Notes: generated by a model not told the origin, from the sequence alone. Shown: positions 17,341 through 26,344, counted from the first letter of the stretch. The stretch is DNA of 45,779 nt from an uncultured Peptococcaceae bacterium (GCA_947625705.1 CANQPG010000008.1:1-45779); one strand, 5' to 3'. Made by a program: numbers and translations.

Positions 17341-18342
17341 TTAACTGATCTGACGCAGCTGGCCGCTCTCGGGCAGCAAATCGCTCGCCAGCGAGCGCTG
17401 CCGGAACATACCGGTGAACACCGCCACCAGCTCGGGATCAAGCGCCGTGCCAGCATACATTTGCAGCATATCCAGCGCGTCCTCGGCGGAAAGACGCCAC
17501 GCGCCGTACGGCTTGGTGAACGCATTATACACCCAAGCCAACGCAAAGATACGGCTGCCCAGCGGAATATCCAGCCCGGAAAGGCCGAGCAGACCGCTGC
17601 CGTCCCACTTCTCGTGGTGGGTCAGCACCAGCTCCGCCGCCGGGGCAAGCTCGGGAATATCAGCCACAATATCGGCGCCCAGCTTAGCGTGCGTTTCATG
17701 TGTCGCGCCGTCCACCGAACGGCCAATATCATAGGCATAGCAAAGCGTGCGAATGATCGCCAGCTCGTTAACGTCCAGCTTCAGTGCGCTGCCCAGTTTG
17801 CCGCAATACTGCCACAAAAGCTGCGACTCGTTCTTCTGAATGGCGGCAAAACGCTCCGTCCGCAGATCCTCCGCCGCGCGCTTGGCTTTGGCGCATTTCA
17901 CGGCGTTGGAACGCCGCGAGGGCTGGTTGAACGTGCGTTTGATATGTTCGCTGAAATAGATGGGGCGGTTGGCCACATCGATGTTGGGGTTCTTGTTCAC
18001 ACTCTCCACATAGCTGAAGCCGCGCAGGGTATCGTCGCCGCTGAAGCCCGCGTCATGCGAGGCGGCCAGATAATCGGCGTCGGTGAAAAGCTCGTCCGCC
18101 TGGAAGCCCTCCAGCGGCTCGGCCTGCGGCTTAACGCTGCGGTAACCTAAGTATACGCCGACGAGCAGGCAACACAAAAACACCAGCAAACGCACTGACA
18201 ATCGCAAAACGGAGACTTCCGTAAACAATGCGCCGCTGATGGAGACACTGGGCTGACCGAGCGCGAAAATGATGCTGTCCACCACCCAGATAACACTGCC
18301 GGTGAGTGCGCTGGTCACGATTGGCGAAGAGTATCGACCCAA
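17341..18342 (-). CDS. Membrane-anchored degenerate HD-GYP-like protein
   Basis: A 333-residue protein with two predicted N-terminal membrane helices (about 6-28 and 46-66) and a C-terminal HD-GYP-like domain. HD-GYP proteins normally hydrolyse cyclic di-GMP with an HDIGK core and an HHExxDGxGYP motif. Here the first motif is YDIGRS, losing the metal-binding His, and the second is HHEKWDGSG followed by LLGLSG instead of YP. The scaffold (HAKLGADIV, IPLGSRIFALAWVYNA) remains. It is therefore probably a non-catalytic sensor or scaffold, or uses another substrate. TTG at 18342 is chosen because GGAGGTG lies six bases upstream. A good promoter precedes it. Confidence 0.75.
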   Translation of the reverse strand: MGRYSSPIVTSALTGSVIWVVDSIIFALGQPSVSISGALFTEVSVLRLSVRLLVFLCCLLVGVYLGYRSVKPQAEPLEGFQADELFTDADYLAASHDAGFSGDDTLRGFSYVESVNKNPNIDVANRPIYFSEHIKRTFNQPSRRSNAVKCAKAKRAAEDLRTERFAAIQKNESQLLWQYCGKLGSALKLDVNELAIIRTLCYAYDIGRSVDGATHETHAKLGADIVADIPELAPAAELVLTHHEKWDGSGLLGLSGLDIPLGSRIFALAWVYNAFTKPYGAWRLSAEDALDMLQMYAGTALDPELVAVFTGMFRQRSLASDLLPESGQLRQIS

Positions 18343-18372
18343 TTCCTGCACCTCCAACTATATACTATGTCG

Positions 18373-18401
18373 ATTTTAACATATTTTTCTGCTTTTTTCA
18401 A
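18373..18401 (-). promoter_or_regulatory. Promoter of the HD-GYP-like gene
   Basis: TTGAAA (18396-18401) and TAAAAT (18373-18378) on the minus strand are 17 bases apart in an AT-rich stretch. Confidence 0.65.
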
Positions 18402-18561
18402 TAATATTTCAACATTTAGTGAAAATTTTTTCGTCAAACCACTACAAAAAGTAGTCCATACCGAGTTTTTTCCCATATTTACCGAATATTTCCGCAAAAT
18501 TCCGTGCCGTTTGCCACCGGCGCCCCAAAGCGGCCGGCCAAAATGACCCGCCTCCCCACCG

Positions 18562-18605
18562 CAAAAAGATCCGCCGAGAGCCATTCGCCCCGGCGGATCT
18601 TTAAT
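18562..18605 (-). terminator. Terminator after the G5/3D protein gene
   Basis: Stem AAGATCCGCCG/CGGCGGATCTT with a 14-base loop is followed by TTT on the minus strand, 27 bases after the stop codon. Confidence 0.85.
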
Positions 18606-18631
18606 GCAGCAGTTCATGTTTTGCTTCCGCT

Positions 18632-19666
18632 TTATTTCAGCACATACACGCGCACGGTGCGCACGCCCCAGTTCAGGCACTCCTGCTCGCTGTTGAAGAA
18701 CAGGTCGATACGGTTGCCGTCGATCGCGCCGCCGGTGTCCTCCGCCTTGGCATAGCCATAGCCGTCCACGTATAACATCGAGCCCAACGGAATCACCGCG
18801 GGATCAACGGCCACGGTGTAACCCGCCTTGGGCTTGGTGCCGCTGGCAGTGTTACTGCCGGTATGCGTGTAGGCGCTGGCTTTCATGGCCAGAACCTCGG
18901 TGTATTCATACGTCTGGTTGCCGCGGCTGATCACCCGCCGCGTCCCCACGGCCAGAATTTTGTCCACCGGCTCGGTGGTCACCGCGCGGGAAAGCTCCTG
19001 CTTGGCGATCGGCACACCGTCCTTATACGTCACCAGGCTGGTGATGGTCTTTTCGCCCGCTTTGCCCTCCTGAATGACCTTGCTCTGCCCCACGTTCATG
19101 CTCGCGTCCTCGCGGCGCACCGTTTGGGGCTGAACGGCCTCCTTAACCTGCGTCTGGCGATAGGTTATGCGGTTGATGACCACGTTTTCGCCCTTAGCCA
19201 AAACGTGATCCGGCGCAGGGGATACCCAGTCATGCTCGCCCAGCACCACATTGTTGGCGGCCAGAAAGTCGCTGACCGTCTGCGGCTGGGTGGGATAACT
19301 TTCCGTCTTAAAATCCGCCGTCACCGCCACATCAAACGCGCGTCGGATAACCACCTGCGCTTTGTCCTCCAGACCGGCGTCCAACGCGGGCTCCACCACG
19401 TCCAGCTCGGCCAGCGCAATATCCTGCTGGCTTAAGAAATCGCCCACGGTGTTGGCACGGGTGGCCACAGTACGGCTGACGCCGTCGTCGATCAGCTCCA
19501 CCTGTTTTTCCGTCAGGGCATAGGCAAAGGCGGCGATACCAAACAGCATGACCAGCAGCAGCACAAACACCGTCGGCTTCAGCTTGCGCCGCCGGCGGCG
19601 CGGTCTGGCTGCTCTTGTGCGGTCGGGCTGCCAAAACGCCTGCTCGTTATTCTGTTCCTGTACCAA
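18632..19666 (-). CDS. YabE-type G5 and 3D domain cell-wall protein
   Basis: A 344-residue envelope protein. A basic N-terminus (RARRRRR-type) is followed by one membrane helix (residues about 34-52, TVFVLLLVMLFGIAAFAYAL), two DUF348 repeats (each with a TVxDFL element), a G5 domain (KEAVQPQTVRREDASMNVGQ) and a C-terminal 3D domain with its catalytic Asp signature (AEDTGGAIDGNRIDLFF). 3D domains belong to lytic transglycosylase-like enzymes. TTG at 19666 is selected since AAGGAGGG lies seven bases upstream. It follows metG-tatD on the strand, as yabE does in B. subtilis, but has its own promoter and a 128-base leader. Confidence 0.88.
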   Translation of the reverse strand: MVQEQNNEQAFWQPDRTRAARPRRRRRKLKPTVFVLLLVMLFGIAAFAYALTEKQVELIDDGVSRTVATRANTVGDFLSQQDIALAELDVVEPALDAGLEDKAQVVIRRAFDVAVTADFKTESYPTQPQTVSDFLAANNVVLGEHDWVSPAPDHVLAKGENVVINRITYRQTQVKEAVQPQTVRREDASMNVGQSKVIQEGKAGEKTITSLVTYKDGVPIAKQELSRAVTTEPVDKILAVGTRRVISRGNQTYEYTEVLAMKASAYTHTGSNTASGTKPKAGYTVAVDPAVIPLGSMLYVDGYGYAKAEDTGGAIDGNRIDLFFNSEQECLNWGVRTVRVYVLK

Positions 19667-19800
19667 AAAGTCGCCCTCCTTTTTCCGAGTTTTCAGGTTT
19701 GGCGGCCGGCCACACGTGCGCCCCACATCAAGCTTTTTTGGACGGCAAAACGCCGCATTTTGCGCCACGCTGCTGCCATTTTGGCCGCTCTTTTGCCTAT

Positions 19801-19829
19801 ATTTTAACCTAAAAACGCTCGTTTGTCAA
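19801..19829 (-). promoter_or_regulatory. Promoter of the G5/3D gene
   Basis: TTGACA (19824-19829) and TAAAAT (19801-19806) are 17 bases apart on the minus strand. The predicted leader to the TTG start at 19666 is about 128 bases; no known riboswitch class was recognised in it. Confidence 0.75.
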
Positions 19830-19915
19830 ATTGGCCGGGGGTCAGGCACCTGATCCCCGCGCTCTATTCTGATTATATGCCCTGATTTGGCGTTTATACC
19901 CGCTGGGGCAGAAAA

Positions 19916-20064
19916 GGGCTTAGATAAAACTTTGCCGCTTCATGATCTTCGCTAAATCAGTGAAAAATTATTATCGAAGCCCACACAAAAAATGGCAGGC
20001 ATTGATAAAACTTTCCGCTTCATGACCTGCGCAAATTACGCGGAAAATATTATCAATACCTGCC
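19916..20064. repeat. Palindromic element pair C (C1, C2)
   Basis: C1 (19916-19982) has arms GGGCTTAGATAA and TTATCGAAGCCC; C2 (19994-20064) has arms GGCAGGCATTGATAA and TTATCAATACCTGCC. Both carry the forward core (TTCATGAT/CC followed by CTTCGCTAAAT or TGCGCAAATTA). They lie between the tatD 3' end and the G5/3D promoter. Apart from these elements and that promoter, the gene-free stretch 19667-20081 shows nothing. Confidence 0.85.
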
Positions 20065-20081
20065 AAACTATATGCGATATG

Positions 20082-20858
20082 TTAAATGTTATAAATGCGG
20101 CACGCGTTTGCATAAGTAGCCTCAGCCACTTCATCAACGCTGATCCCCCGTATCGCCGCGATCTTCTCCGCCACAAAATAAACGTTGGCGGGTTCATTCG
20201 TCGTGCCGCGGCGCGGCTCCGGCGCCAGATACGGGCTGTCCGTTTCGATCAGCAGCCGGTCGAGCGGGCAGTTTTTGGCCACCTCCGGGAGCTGCCGTGA
20301 GTTCTTGAACGTCACCGGCCCGGCGATCGAAATATAGAAGTTGCGGCGCAGCGCCTCCTTGGCCAGCTCCCAGCTGGCGGAAAAGCAATGCATAACGCCG
20401 CCGTATTCGCCCGCGTTCTCCTCGCGAATAATGTTGAACACGTCGCCATGCGCCTCGCGGTCGTGGATAGCAATGGGCTTATGCAAGTCCTTTGCCAGAT
20501 GTATCTGCTCGATGAACCAACGCCGCTGCACATCATGCGCGGGCTCCGGCCAGTAATAGTCCAGCCCGATCTCGCCCACCGCTTTCACCTGCGGCAGTGC
20601 CGCCAGCTCCCCAAGCTCCGCCAGCACCTTTTCGTTCAGCCCCGCGCAGTCCGAGGGGTGAAACCCCACCAGCGCGATCAGCTGCGGGAATTTTTCCGCC
20701 AAATGCACGGCATAAAGCGAGCTCCGCCAATCGCAGCCCACCACCGCCATCTTGCGGACGCCCGCCGCCTCGGCGCGTGCCAGCGCCCCCTCGATATCCC
20801 GCGCCAGCTTCGGGTCGTTCAGGTGGCAATGCGTGTCAAACAGCCGTAATTTCTCCAT
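20082..20858 (-). CDS. tatD: TatD family metal-dependent deoxyribonuclease
   Basis: A 258-residue TIM-barrel metallohydrolase, 3'-5' DNA exonuclease family. Metal ligands are in FDTHCHLND (residues about 6-14), GEIGLDYYW (Glu), HDREAH, MHCFS and ETDSPYLAPEP; all five motifs are intact. ATG at 20858 follows AAGGGG; an upstream in-frame extension reaches into metG and is discounted. It begins 13 bases after metG, the same order as metS-yabD in B. subtilis, so co-transcription is likely. Confidence 0.95.
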   Translation of the reverse strand: MEKLRLFDTHCHLNDPKLARDIEGALARAEAAGVRKMAVVGCDWRSSLYAVHLAEKFPQLIALVGFHPSDCAGLNEKVLAELGELAALPQVKAVGEIGLDYYWPEPAHDVQRRWFIEQIHLAKDLHKPIAIHDREAHGDVFNIIREENAGEYGGVMHCFSASWELAKEALRRNFYISIAGPVTFKNSRQLPEVAKNCPLDRLLIETDSPYLAPEPRRGTTNEPANVYFVAEKIAAIRGISVDEVAEATYANACRIYNI

Positions 20859-20871
20859 GATGACGCACCCC

Positions 20872-22431
20872 TTATTTAACGCCCAGCGCCTTTTCGGCGT
20901 CAATGCGCGGGAAGATCGGCTCGCCGCGGGAGATCTGCGTCCCCGCCGGGAAGCCGCCCCATTCAAGCGCCGTCCAGTCGCTGCCCGCCTGTTCGGGGGT
21001 CAAGCCCAGCTGCGCCCAAACCTTTGCCGCCACGTGCGGCATAACGGGCGTGATGAGGATAGTCACCTGGCGCAGCACCTCGGCCAGATTATACATCACG
21101 GTTTTCAGCTTCTCCGTCTCGCCGTTTTTGTTCAGCGCCCAGGGCGCGGTGTCGTCCACATATTTGTTGGCTTTTGCCACCAGCTTCCAAACCTCGGCCA
21201 CGGCGTTGGCGATATCCACCTTGTCCATATACTGCGCCATGTTGGCGGGGGTTGCTTCGGCCAGCTCTTTCAGCTCCGCGTCAAACTCGGTGCCCTCCTT
21301 GCCCGGCGCCACCACGCCGCCCAGGAATTTGGTGATCATGGCGGTGGTACGCGAAAGCAGATTGCCGTAATCGTTGGCCAGGTCGGTGTTAATGCAGTTG
21401 ATCAGGGCTTCCTCGCTGTAATTGGCGTCCATGCCGTAGGCCATTTCGCGCAGCAGGAAGAAACGGATCGCGTCCACGCCGTATTTCTCCACCAGCACCA
21501 CCGGGTCGACGACGTTGCCCTTGCTCTTGCTCATCTTGCCGTCCTGCATCAGCAGCCAGCCGTGCGCCACCACCTTTTTCGGCAGCTCAATGCCCGCCGC
21601 CATCAAAATGATCGGCCAGATGATGGAATGGAAGCGGATAATATCTTTGGCCATCAAATGCACGTCGGCCGGCCAGTATTTTTGGAATTTCGCGTCGTCG
21701 TCGGCGCCGTAGCCCAGCGCGGAAATGTAGTTGACCAGCGCGTCGAACCAGACATATACCACGTGCTTTTCGTCAAACGGCACCTTAATGCCCCAGTCGA
21801 ACGTGGTGCGGGAAACGCAAAGATCCTCCAACCCCTGCTTCACAAAGCTGATCATCTCGTTGCGGCGGGTCTCCGGCTGGATAAAATCGGGGTTATCCTC
21901 AATAAACTTCAGCCAGCGGTCGGCGTATTTGCTCATCTGGAAGAAATAGCTTTCCTCCTGCGCCAGCTCCACCGGGCGGCCGCAATCCGGGCAGGTGTGG
22001 TTCTCGCCCAGCTGGCGTTCGGTGAAGAACGTCTCGCACGGCGTGCAGTACCAGCCGGAATACTCGGCCTTGTAAATATCGCCCTGATCGTAAATTTTCT
22101 GGAACAGCTTTTGGACGACCTGCTCATGCCGCGCGTCGGTGGTGCGGATAAAATCGTCATAATCGATGTCCAGCAGCTGCCAAAGGCTCTTGATACCGGC
22201 CACAATGCCGTCCACAAATTCTTTCGGCGTCTGCCCGGCGGCCTCGGCGCGCTGCTGAATTTTCAGGCCGTGCTCATCGGTGCCCGTCAAAAAATAGGCG
22301 TCATAGCCGCGCTGCTTTTTATAGCGCTTCATCGCGTCGGCGGCCACGGTGGTGTAGGCATGGCCGATGTGCAGCTTGTCGCTGGGGTAATAGATCGGCG
22401 TGGTGATATAAAAGGTCGGTTTCTCTGTCAT
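20872..22431 (-). CDS. metG: Methionyl-tRNA synthetase
   Basis: Charges tRNA-Met. The class I signature is KLHIGHAY near the N-terminus and KMSKSKGN further on; between them two CxxC pairs (CTPC and CPDC) form the connective-peptide zinc knuckle. The protein has 519 residues and ends after the anticodon-binding helical domain, without the C-terminal tRNA-binding (Trbp111-like) domain found in the longer B. subtilis enzyme. ATG at 22431 follows GGAGGG; it is the third of several candidate starts and the only one with good spacing. Confidence 0.97.
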   Translation of the reverse strand: MTEKPTFYITTPIYYPSDKLHIGHAYTTVAADAMKRYKKQRGYDAYFLTGTDEHGLKIQQRAEAAGQTPKEFVDGIVAGIKSLWQLLDIDYDDFIRTTDARHEQVVQKLFQKIYDQGDIYKAEYSGWYCTPCETFFTERQLGENHTCPDCGRPVELAQEESYFFQMSKYADRWLKFIEDNPDFIQPETRRNEMISFVKQGLEDLCVSRTTFDWGIKVPFDEKHVVYVWFDALVNYISALGYGADDDAKFQKYWPADVHLMAKDIIRFHSIIWPIILMAAGIELPKKVVAHGWLLMQDGKMSKSKGNVVDPVVLVEKYGVDAIRFFLLREMAYGMDANYSEEALINCINTDLANDYGNLLSRTTAMITKFLGGVVAPGKEGTEFDAELKELAEATPANMAQYMDKVDIANAVAEVWKLVAKANKYVDDTAPWALNKNGETEKLKTVMYNLAEVLRQVTILITPVMPHVAAKVWAQLGLTPEQAGSDWTALEWGGFPAGTQISRGEPIFPRIDAEKALGVK

Positions 22432-22517
22432 CGTCAAACCCTCCAAAACAAAATAGTCAACTTTTATTTATTCTGGCTTGAGCCGCCATTTCCTTTTTTT
22501 GGCGGCAATTTAGCCGT

Positions 22518-23378
22518 TTATTCCCGTTTTAATGCCAGCCCCAGCGCGTATACCTCGCCCACGGGGAGGCCATAGCGCGCCGCCACCTCGCGGGCTGCGG
22601 CCTTGTGCTTCATGCCCCCGTCCAGCAGGCGTTTCAGCTCCGCTTTCAGCTGCTCTTCGCCCACCTCCGGCGTGTGACAAGCCGGGTCTGCCCCCGCCAG
22701 CACCAGCACGTATTCGCCCTTGGGCTCCCTCTCCTGCCAGATCTGGTTAAGCTCCGCCGCCGTGCCGCGCTGCACCTCCTGAAACTTCTTGGTCAGCTCG
22801 CGGCAGACGGCCATTGGCCGCTCGCCGAACGCTTCCGCCAGCATTTGCATGGTCTCGCGCAGGCGGTGCGGCGCTTCGTAAAAAACCAGCGTCCGCTCCT
22901 CTGCCGCAAGCTGCTGCAAAAATTCGCGCTTCGCTTGGCCGCGCGGCAGAAAGCCCTCAAAGGCAAACCGCTCGGTGTCAAGCCCGGAAAGCACCAGCGC
23001 CTGAATGGCCGCGCAGGGGCCGGGGATCGCGTCCACCTCAAAGCCCGCATGCGCCGCCGCGCGCAGTATCGCCGAACCCGGGTCGCAGATACCCGGCGTG
23101 CCCGCGTCGCTGATCAGCGCGATATCCTCGCCCGCTGCCAGACGCGCCAGCAGTTCGTCCTCCCGCCCGGCCTCGTTATGCTTATAATAGCTTAAAAGCG
23201 GCTTTTTAAGCCCCAAATGCGTAAGCAGCAGGCCGCTGTGCCGCGTGTCCTCCGCCGCCACCAGATCGGCCGCCGCCAGCGTCTGCCGCTGCCGCTCCGA
23301 AACATCGGCCAGATTGCCGATCGGCGTCGCCACCAATGAGAGCTTGCCGCGTTTCTGCTTTGCTTTCGGCTCGTCCAT
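22518..23378 (-). CDS. rsmI: 16S rRNA (cytidine-2'-O)-methyltransferase
   Basis: Methylates the 2'-O of C1402 in 16S rRNA, fine-tuning decoding in the P site. The 286-residue protein shows tetrapyrrole-methylase family features: LVATPIGNLADVSERQ, EDTRHSGLLLTHLG, ISDAGTPGICDPG, IPGPCAAIQALVLSGL and FVFYEAPHRL-type text. ATG at 23378 is selected since it lies 13 bases after the upstream methyltransferase stop with GGTGAGG before it. It corresponds to yabC of B. subtilis. Confidence 0.95.
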   Translation of the reverse strand: MDEPKAKQKRGKLSLVATPIGNLADVSERQRQTLAAADLVAAEDTRHSGLLLTHLGLKKPLLSYYKHNEAGREDELLARLAAGEDIALISDAGTPGICDPGSAILRAAAHAGFEVDAIPGPCAAIQALVLSGLDTERFAFEGFLPRGQAKREFLQQLAAEERTLVFYEAPHRLRETMQMLAEAFGERPMAVCRELTKKFQEVQRGTAAELNQIWQEREPKGEYVLVLAGADPACHTPEVGEEQLKAELKRLLDGGMKHKAAAREVAARYGLPVGEVYALGLALKRE

Positions 23379-23391
23379 TTCCTCACCGCCC

Positions 23392-24057
23392 TTATGCCAA
23401 CTTGGCCGCCGCGAACAGCACCCGCCGCTGCCAGGTTTCTTCCTGCCAAATCTCAAATCCCGCCGCCGTCAGCAGTTCTGCCGCCTCGCTCTGCCGCTCC
23501 TGCGGCAGCAGCAGGCAGAAGCACCCACCCGGCGTAAGAATATACGCCGCCGCGCTGATAAGCGAGTTCAAACCGCCGAAACATTCGCTGCGCGCCGCCC
23601 GCCGCTCCGGGCAGGGGCTTGGCCTGCCGGTTTCCGCCCGCCAAAACGGCGGGTTGCTGACGGCCAAATCGCAGCCGGCGGCGGGGAAATACTGCGACAC
23701 GTTACACCAGTCGCCAAGAACAAAACGTATCTGCCCCAAAAGCCCCGGCACGTTCTTGTTCAGTTCGATACTGCGCCGCGCCAGGCTGACGTTGGCGGGC
23801 ATAATTTCCAGCCCGGTGCAGCAGGCCGCCTTAAGCTTCGCCCAAAGGCAAAACGTCAGGCCGCCGTTGCCGCTCCCCAGCTCGATGACCTGCCGCGCGT
23901 CGGGCGATGTGGCCGCCGCGAAAGCCGCCAGCCGCGCCGCGTCGCCGGAAAAACAAAAAAAGCGGGGGTCTTGTATCAGCCGCAGCCCCCGCTCCTGCAA
24001 ATCAATGATGACTTCGCCGGGGCGGCAGAGCGCCTCCCCCGGCTGGTAAGCTGCCAT
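23392..24057 (-). CDS. TrmN6-type (YabB) methyltransferase
   Basis: AdoMet-dependent methyltransferase related to tRNA1(Val) (adenine-N6) methyltransferases. The 221-residue protein has the AdoMet loop ELGSGNGGLT, the acidic-residue strand GLEIMP, and the catalytic N6-adenine motif NPPFW. Position between yabA and rsmI matches B. subtilis yabB. Modification of A37 in tRNA-Val is the family's role in E. coli; whether this protein has the same target is not shown here. The ATG is 3 bases past the preceding yabA stop. Confidence 0.85.
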   Translation of the reverse strand: MAAYQPGEALCRPGEVIIDLQERGLRLIQDPRFFCFSGDAARLAAFAAATSPDARQVIELGSGNGGLTFCLWAKLKAACCTGLEIMPANVSLARRSIELNKNVPGLLGQIRFVLGDWCNVSQYFPAAGCDLAVSNPPFWRAETGRPSPCPERRAARSECFGGLNSLISAAAYILTPGGCFCLLLPQERQSEAAELLTAAGFEIWQEETWQRRVLFAAAKLA

Positions 24058-24060
24058 AGA

Positions 24061-24333
24061 TCACGCGTTCTCCTTCAAAAAGCTCTGGCAGAACAGGCAC
24101 TCCTCGCCGTGGCGGGGCTGCGCAAAATAGGTGGCGCAAATGTGATAGCCCTCGTCGTAGAGCTTGGTCAGCTCCTCCACGCCCTCGCTCTTGATATTTT
24201 CCTCGCTCAGGCGCTCCAGCAGGCGGGCGTTCTGCACCTCCAGCGAGTCCACTTTGAGGCGCAGCTCCTGCAAGCGATCCTGCAGCGCCGCCAGGGCTTC
24301 CTCAATTTCCCAAATCTCATTCCGCAGCGCCAT
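24061..24333 (-). CDS. yabA: Replication initiation control protein YabA
   Basis: A 90-residue protein that in B. subtilis binds DnaA and DnaN to limit re-initiation. Residues 7-48 form a leucine-rich coiled coil (LAALQDRLQELRLKVDSLEV), the tetramerisation helix. The C-terminal zinc module is visible as H64, C66, C79 and C82 (YHICAT; EECLFCQSF). The ATG at 24333 lies within the last codons of the upstream PSP1-domain gene (17-base overlap), indicating translational coupling. Confidence 0.9.
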   Translation of the reverse strand: MALRNEIWEIEEALAALQDRLQELRLKVDSLEVQNARLLERLSEENIKSEGVEELTKLYDEGYHICATYFAQPRHGEECLFCQSFLKENA

Positions 24334-25297
24334 GTTGCTCACTCTCCCCCTGCCCGTTCTGCTTCGGTTGATTGGGTCGGCGCGAACGGCCGCCGCGGCG
24401 GTTATTGGGCCGCCGGGAATTGCGCCGCGCCCCGTTTGCCTTATGCTCCGGTGTATCCTTGCCGTTCTCCACCGCGTCAACGTTCGGCATATCGTCCGAT
24501 ATCGCCGCCAGCTCCGCCGCCTCCAAATCAGGCTCGTCTTCTGCCGCCAGCGCCGCCAAACGCTCGCGCACGCCGCAGGTTTTGGCGGTGCAGGCGCTGC
24601 AATTCTTGTCGCAGGCGGGCAAAGCCGGCTTCGGTTCGCCCTGCTCGGCGCGCTCCGGTGCGTTCTCGTCATATTCATAGTATAAGCAGCACATCAGCCG
24701 CCCGCAGACACCGGAGATCTTGGCCGGGTTCAGCGCCAAATTCTGCTTTTTCGCCATTTTGATGGAAACGGGGTGAAAGCCGTCCAGAAAAGAGGCGCAG
24801 CAAAGCTCGCGCCCGCAGGTGGAATATCCCCCCACCAGGCGCGCCTCATCGCGCACGCCCACCTGGCGCAGCTCAATACGCGTGTGGAAATGCCCGGCCA
24901 GCACCTTCACCAGCTCGCGGAAATCCACCCGGTTGTCCGACGTGAAATAAAACACTATCTTGCTGCCGTCAAACGTGTAGCTGGCCTTGATCAGCTTCAT
25001 CGGCAGCTTGGCCGCGATGATCTGCTGCTGGCAAAACTCAAACGCCGCCGGCTCCTTGGCCTTGTTCTCCTGATAGCTCTGCTCGTCGTCCTCGGTCGCC
25101 AGCCGGATAACCGGCTTCAGCGGCTGCGATAAGCTTTGCTCGTCGATCTCCTGCGCGGGCGTGGCCACCGTGCCGTAATCCAGCCCCCGGCTGCTCTCCA
25201 CGATAACGTGATCGCCGAAAGCGGCGTCCACCCCGGATAGCTCAAAATAATATATTTTCCCGGCGCGCTCAAAACGCACGCCCACCACTTGTGCCAT
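24317..25297 (-). CDS. ricT: PSP1-domain protein RicT (YaaT)
   Basis: A 326-residue protein of the RicT/YaaT family, which in B. subtilis forms a complex with RicA and RicF that carries iron-sulfur clusters and promotes RNase Y-dependent mRNA processing. The PSP1 core is intact with paired cysteine motifs STCGRELCCASF and GVCGRLMCCLYYE. A second cysteine group (CDKNCSACTAKTC) follows at about residues 228-240, and the tail is a long low-complexity region rich in Arg, Asn and Gly, longer than usual. GAGGA precedes the ATG. The gene lies between holB and yabA, as in B. subtilis. Confidence 0.92.
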   Translation of the reverse strand: MAQVVGVRFERAGKIYYFELSGVDAAFGDHVIVESSRGLDYGTVATPAQEIDEQSLSQPLKPVIRLATEDDEQSYQENKAKEPAAFEFCQQQIIAAKLPMKLIKASYTFDGSKIVFYFTSDNRVDFRELVKVLAGHFHTRIELRQVGVRDEARLVGGYSTCGRELCCASFLDGFHPVSIKMAKKQNLALNPAKISGVCGRLMCCLYYEYDENAPERAEQGEPKPALPACDKNCSACTAKTCGVRERLAALAAEDEPDLEAAELAAISDDMPNVDAVENGKDTPEHKANGARRNSRRPNNRRGGRSRRPNQPKQNGQGESEQHGAAE

Positions 25298-25438
25298 AGA
25301 TAAGTCCTCGCTTTGCTCTTTCGTCCCTATATTTATGCCCAGCTTAGGCCGCCTTTAAGCGCCCGCGCCAAGCGATAAATACCCTATTCTTTAGCGTAAC
25401 ACAAAACGCCGCAAAGTGCAAGGGAGAGCCGGCAAAAT

Positions 25439-26344
25439 TTATTGCTTCCTTAAATTATATATGCGCAGAAACAACACCGAAAGCGTCAGCACGCCGTTCA
25501 CGTTGCCGTCGATATCGCGCGCCGCTTCTTCGGTCAAAAGACCCGCCGCCAGCGCCCCCTGCTCGTCAAACAGCAAACGCGGCGCATAGACGAGCTTGTA
25601 TTCCTCGCCCGCCGCCTGTTTGATCGCCCCGGCGGCCTGCTCGTTCAGCGCCGCCAAAAGCTCGGCCAAAAACACCGCCTGTGAACGCTTGACGCCGGCC
25701 TTTTCATCGCGGAAGCTCTTGGCCAGCACCAGCAGCGCCGCACCGCTGTCCGCCGCCGCGAAAAGCTCAAACAAACGGCGGCATTTTTCCCGCATGGCAA
25801 GGGTCAGTTCCCGCTCCTGCGCCATTTCGGGCAAAAGCGCAGTGTAATACACATCGTCGCCGCCGCTCGGCAAATCGTCCGGCAGCCGCAGCCACACCAC
25901 GCGCGAGAGTATCGTCTCCAACAGGCTGTCGCCCAGGGGCGCGGTCAGGATAAAAAACAAGCCCTCCTGCGGCTCCTCCAGAATTTTCAGCAGGCTGTTC
26001 GCCGCCGCCGGCGGCATGGTGTGCGCCTGATGAATGATCACCACGCGCCGCCCGCCCTCATACGCCTCCAGGTTGGCCGTATACTGCATGGCGCGCGTCT
26101 GCTCGATCTTGACGCTGGCTCCCCGCGGCAAAACCAGCTGTAAGTCCGGGTGATTGCCCGCCGCGAGCTTTTTGCAGCTGGCACACTCGCCGCAGGGCTG
26201 GCCGTCCGCCCGCAAATCGTGGCATAACAGCGCCTGCGCCAGCTGCACCGCCTGTTCCAGCGTCTGCTCCGGCCGCCCCGTCAGCAGCCAGGCGTGGCTG
26301 ATCTTGCCGGCGGCCACAATGCCCGCCAGTTTATCGTACAGCAT
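25439..26344 (-). CDS. holB: DNA polymerase III delta' subunit
   Basis: Clamp-loader subunit of the replicative polymerase. The 301-residue protein has the delta'-type AAA+ fold: HAWLLTGRPEQT (a degenerate P-loop, as expected for a non-hydrolysing subunit), a four-cysteine zinc module (CHDLRADGQPCGECASC), the ILEEPQEGLFFILTA segment, and the arginine-finger region ETILSRVVWLRLP. The ATG at 26344 overlaps the last 14 bases of tmk, suggesting coupled translation. The C-terminal part is diverged. Confidence 0.93.
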   Translation of the reverse strand: MLYDKLAGIVAAGKISHAWLLTGRPEQTLEQAVQLAQALLCHDLRADGQPCGECASCKKLAAGNHPDLQLVLPRGASVKIEQTRAMQYTANLEAYEGGRRVVIIHQAHTMPPAAANSLLKILEEPQEGLFFILTAPLGDSLLETILSRVVWLRLPDDLPSGGDDVYYTALLPEMAQERELTLAMREKCRRLFELFAAADSGAALLVLAKSFRDEKAGVKRSQAVFLAELLAALNEQAAGAIKQAAGEEYKLVYAPRLLFDEQGALAAGLLTEEAARDIDGNVNGVLTLSVLFLRIYNLRKQ

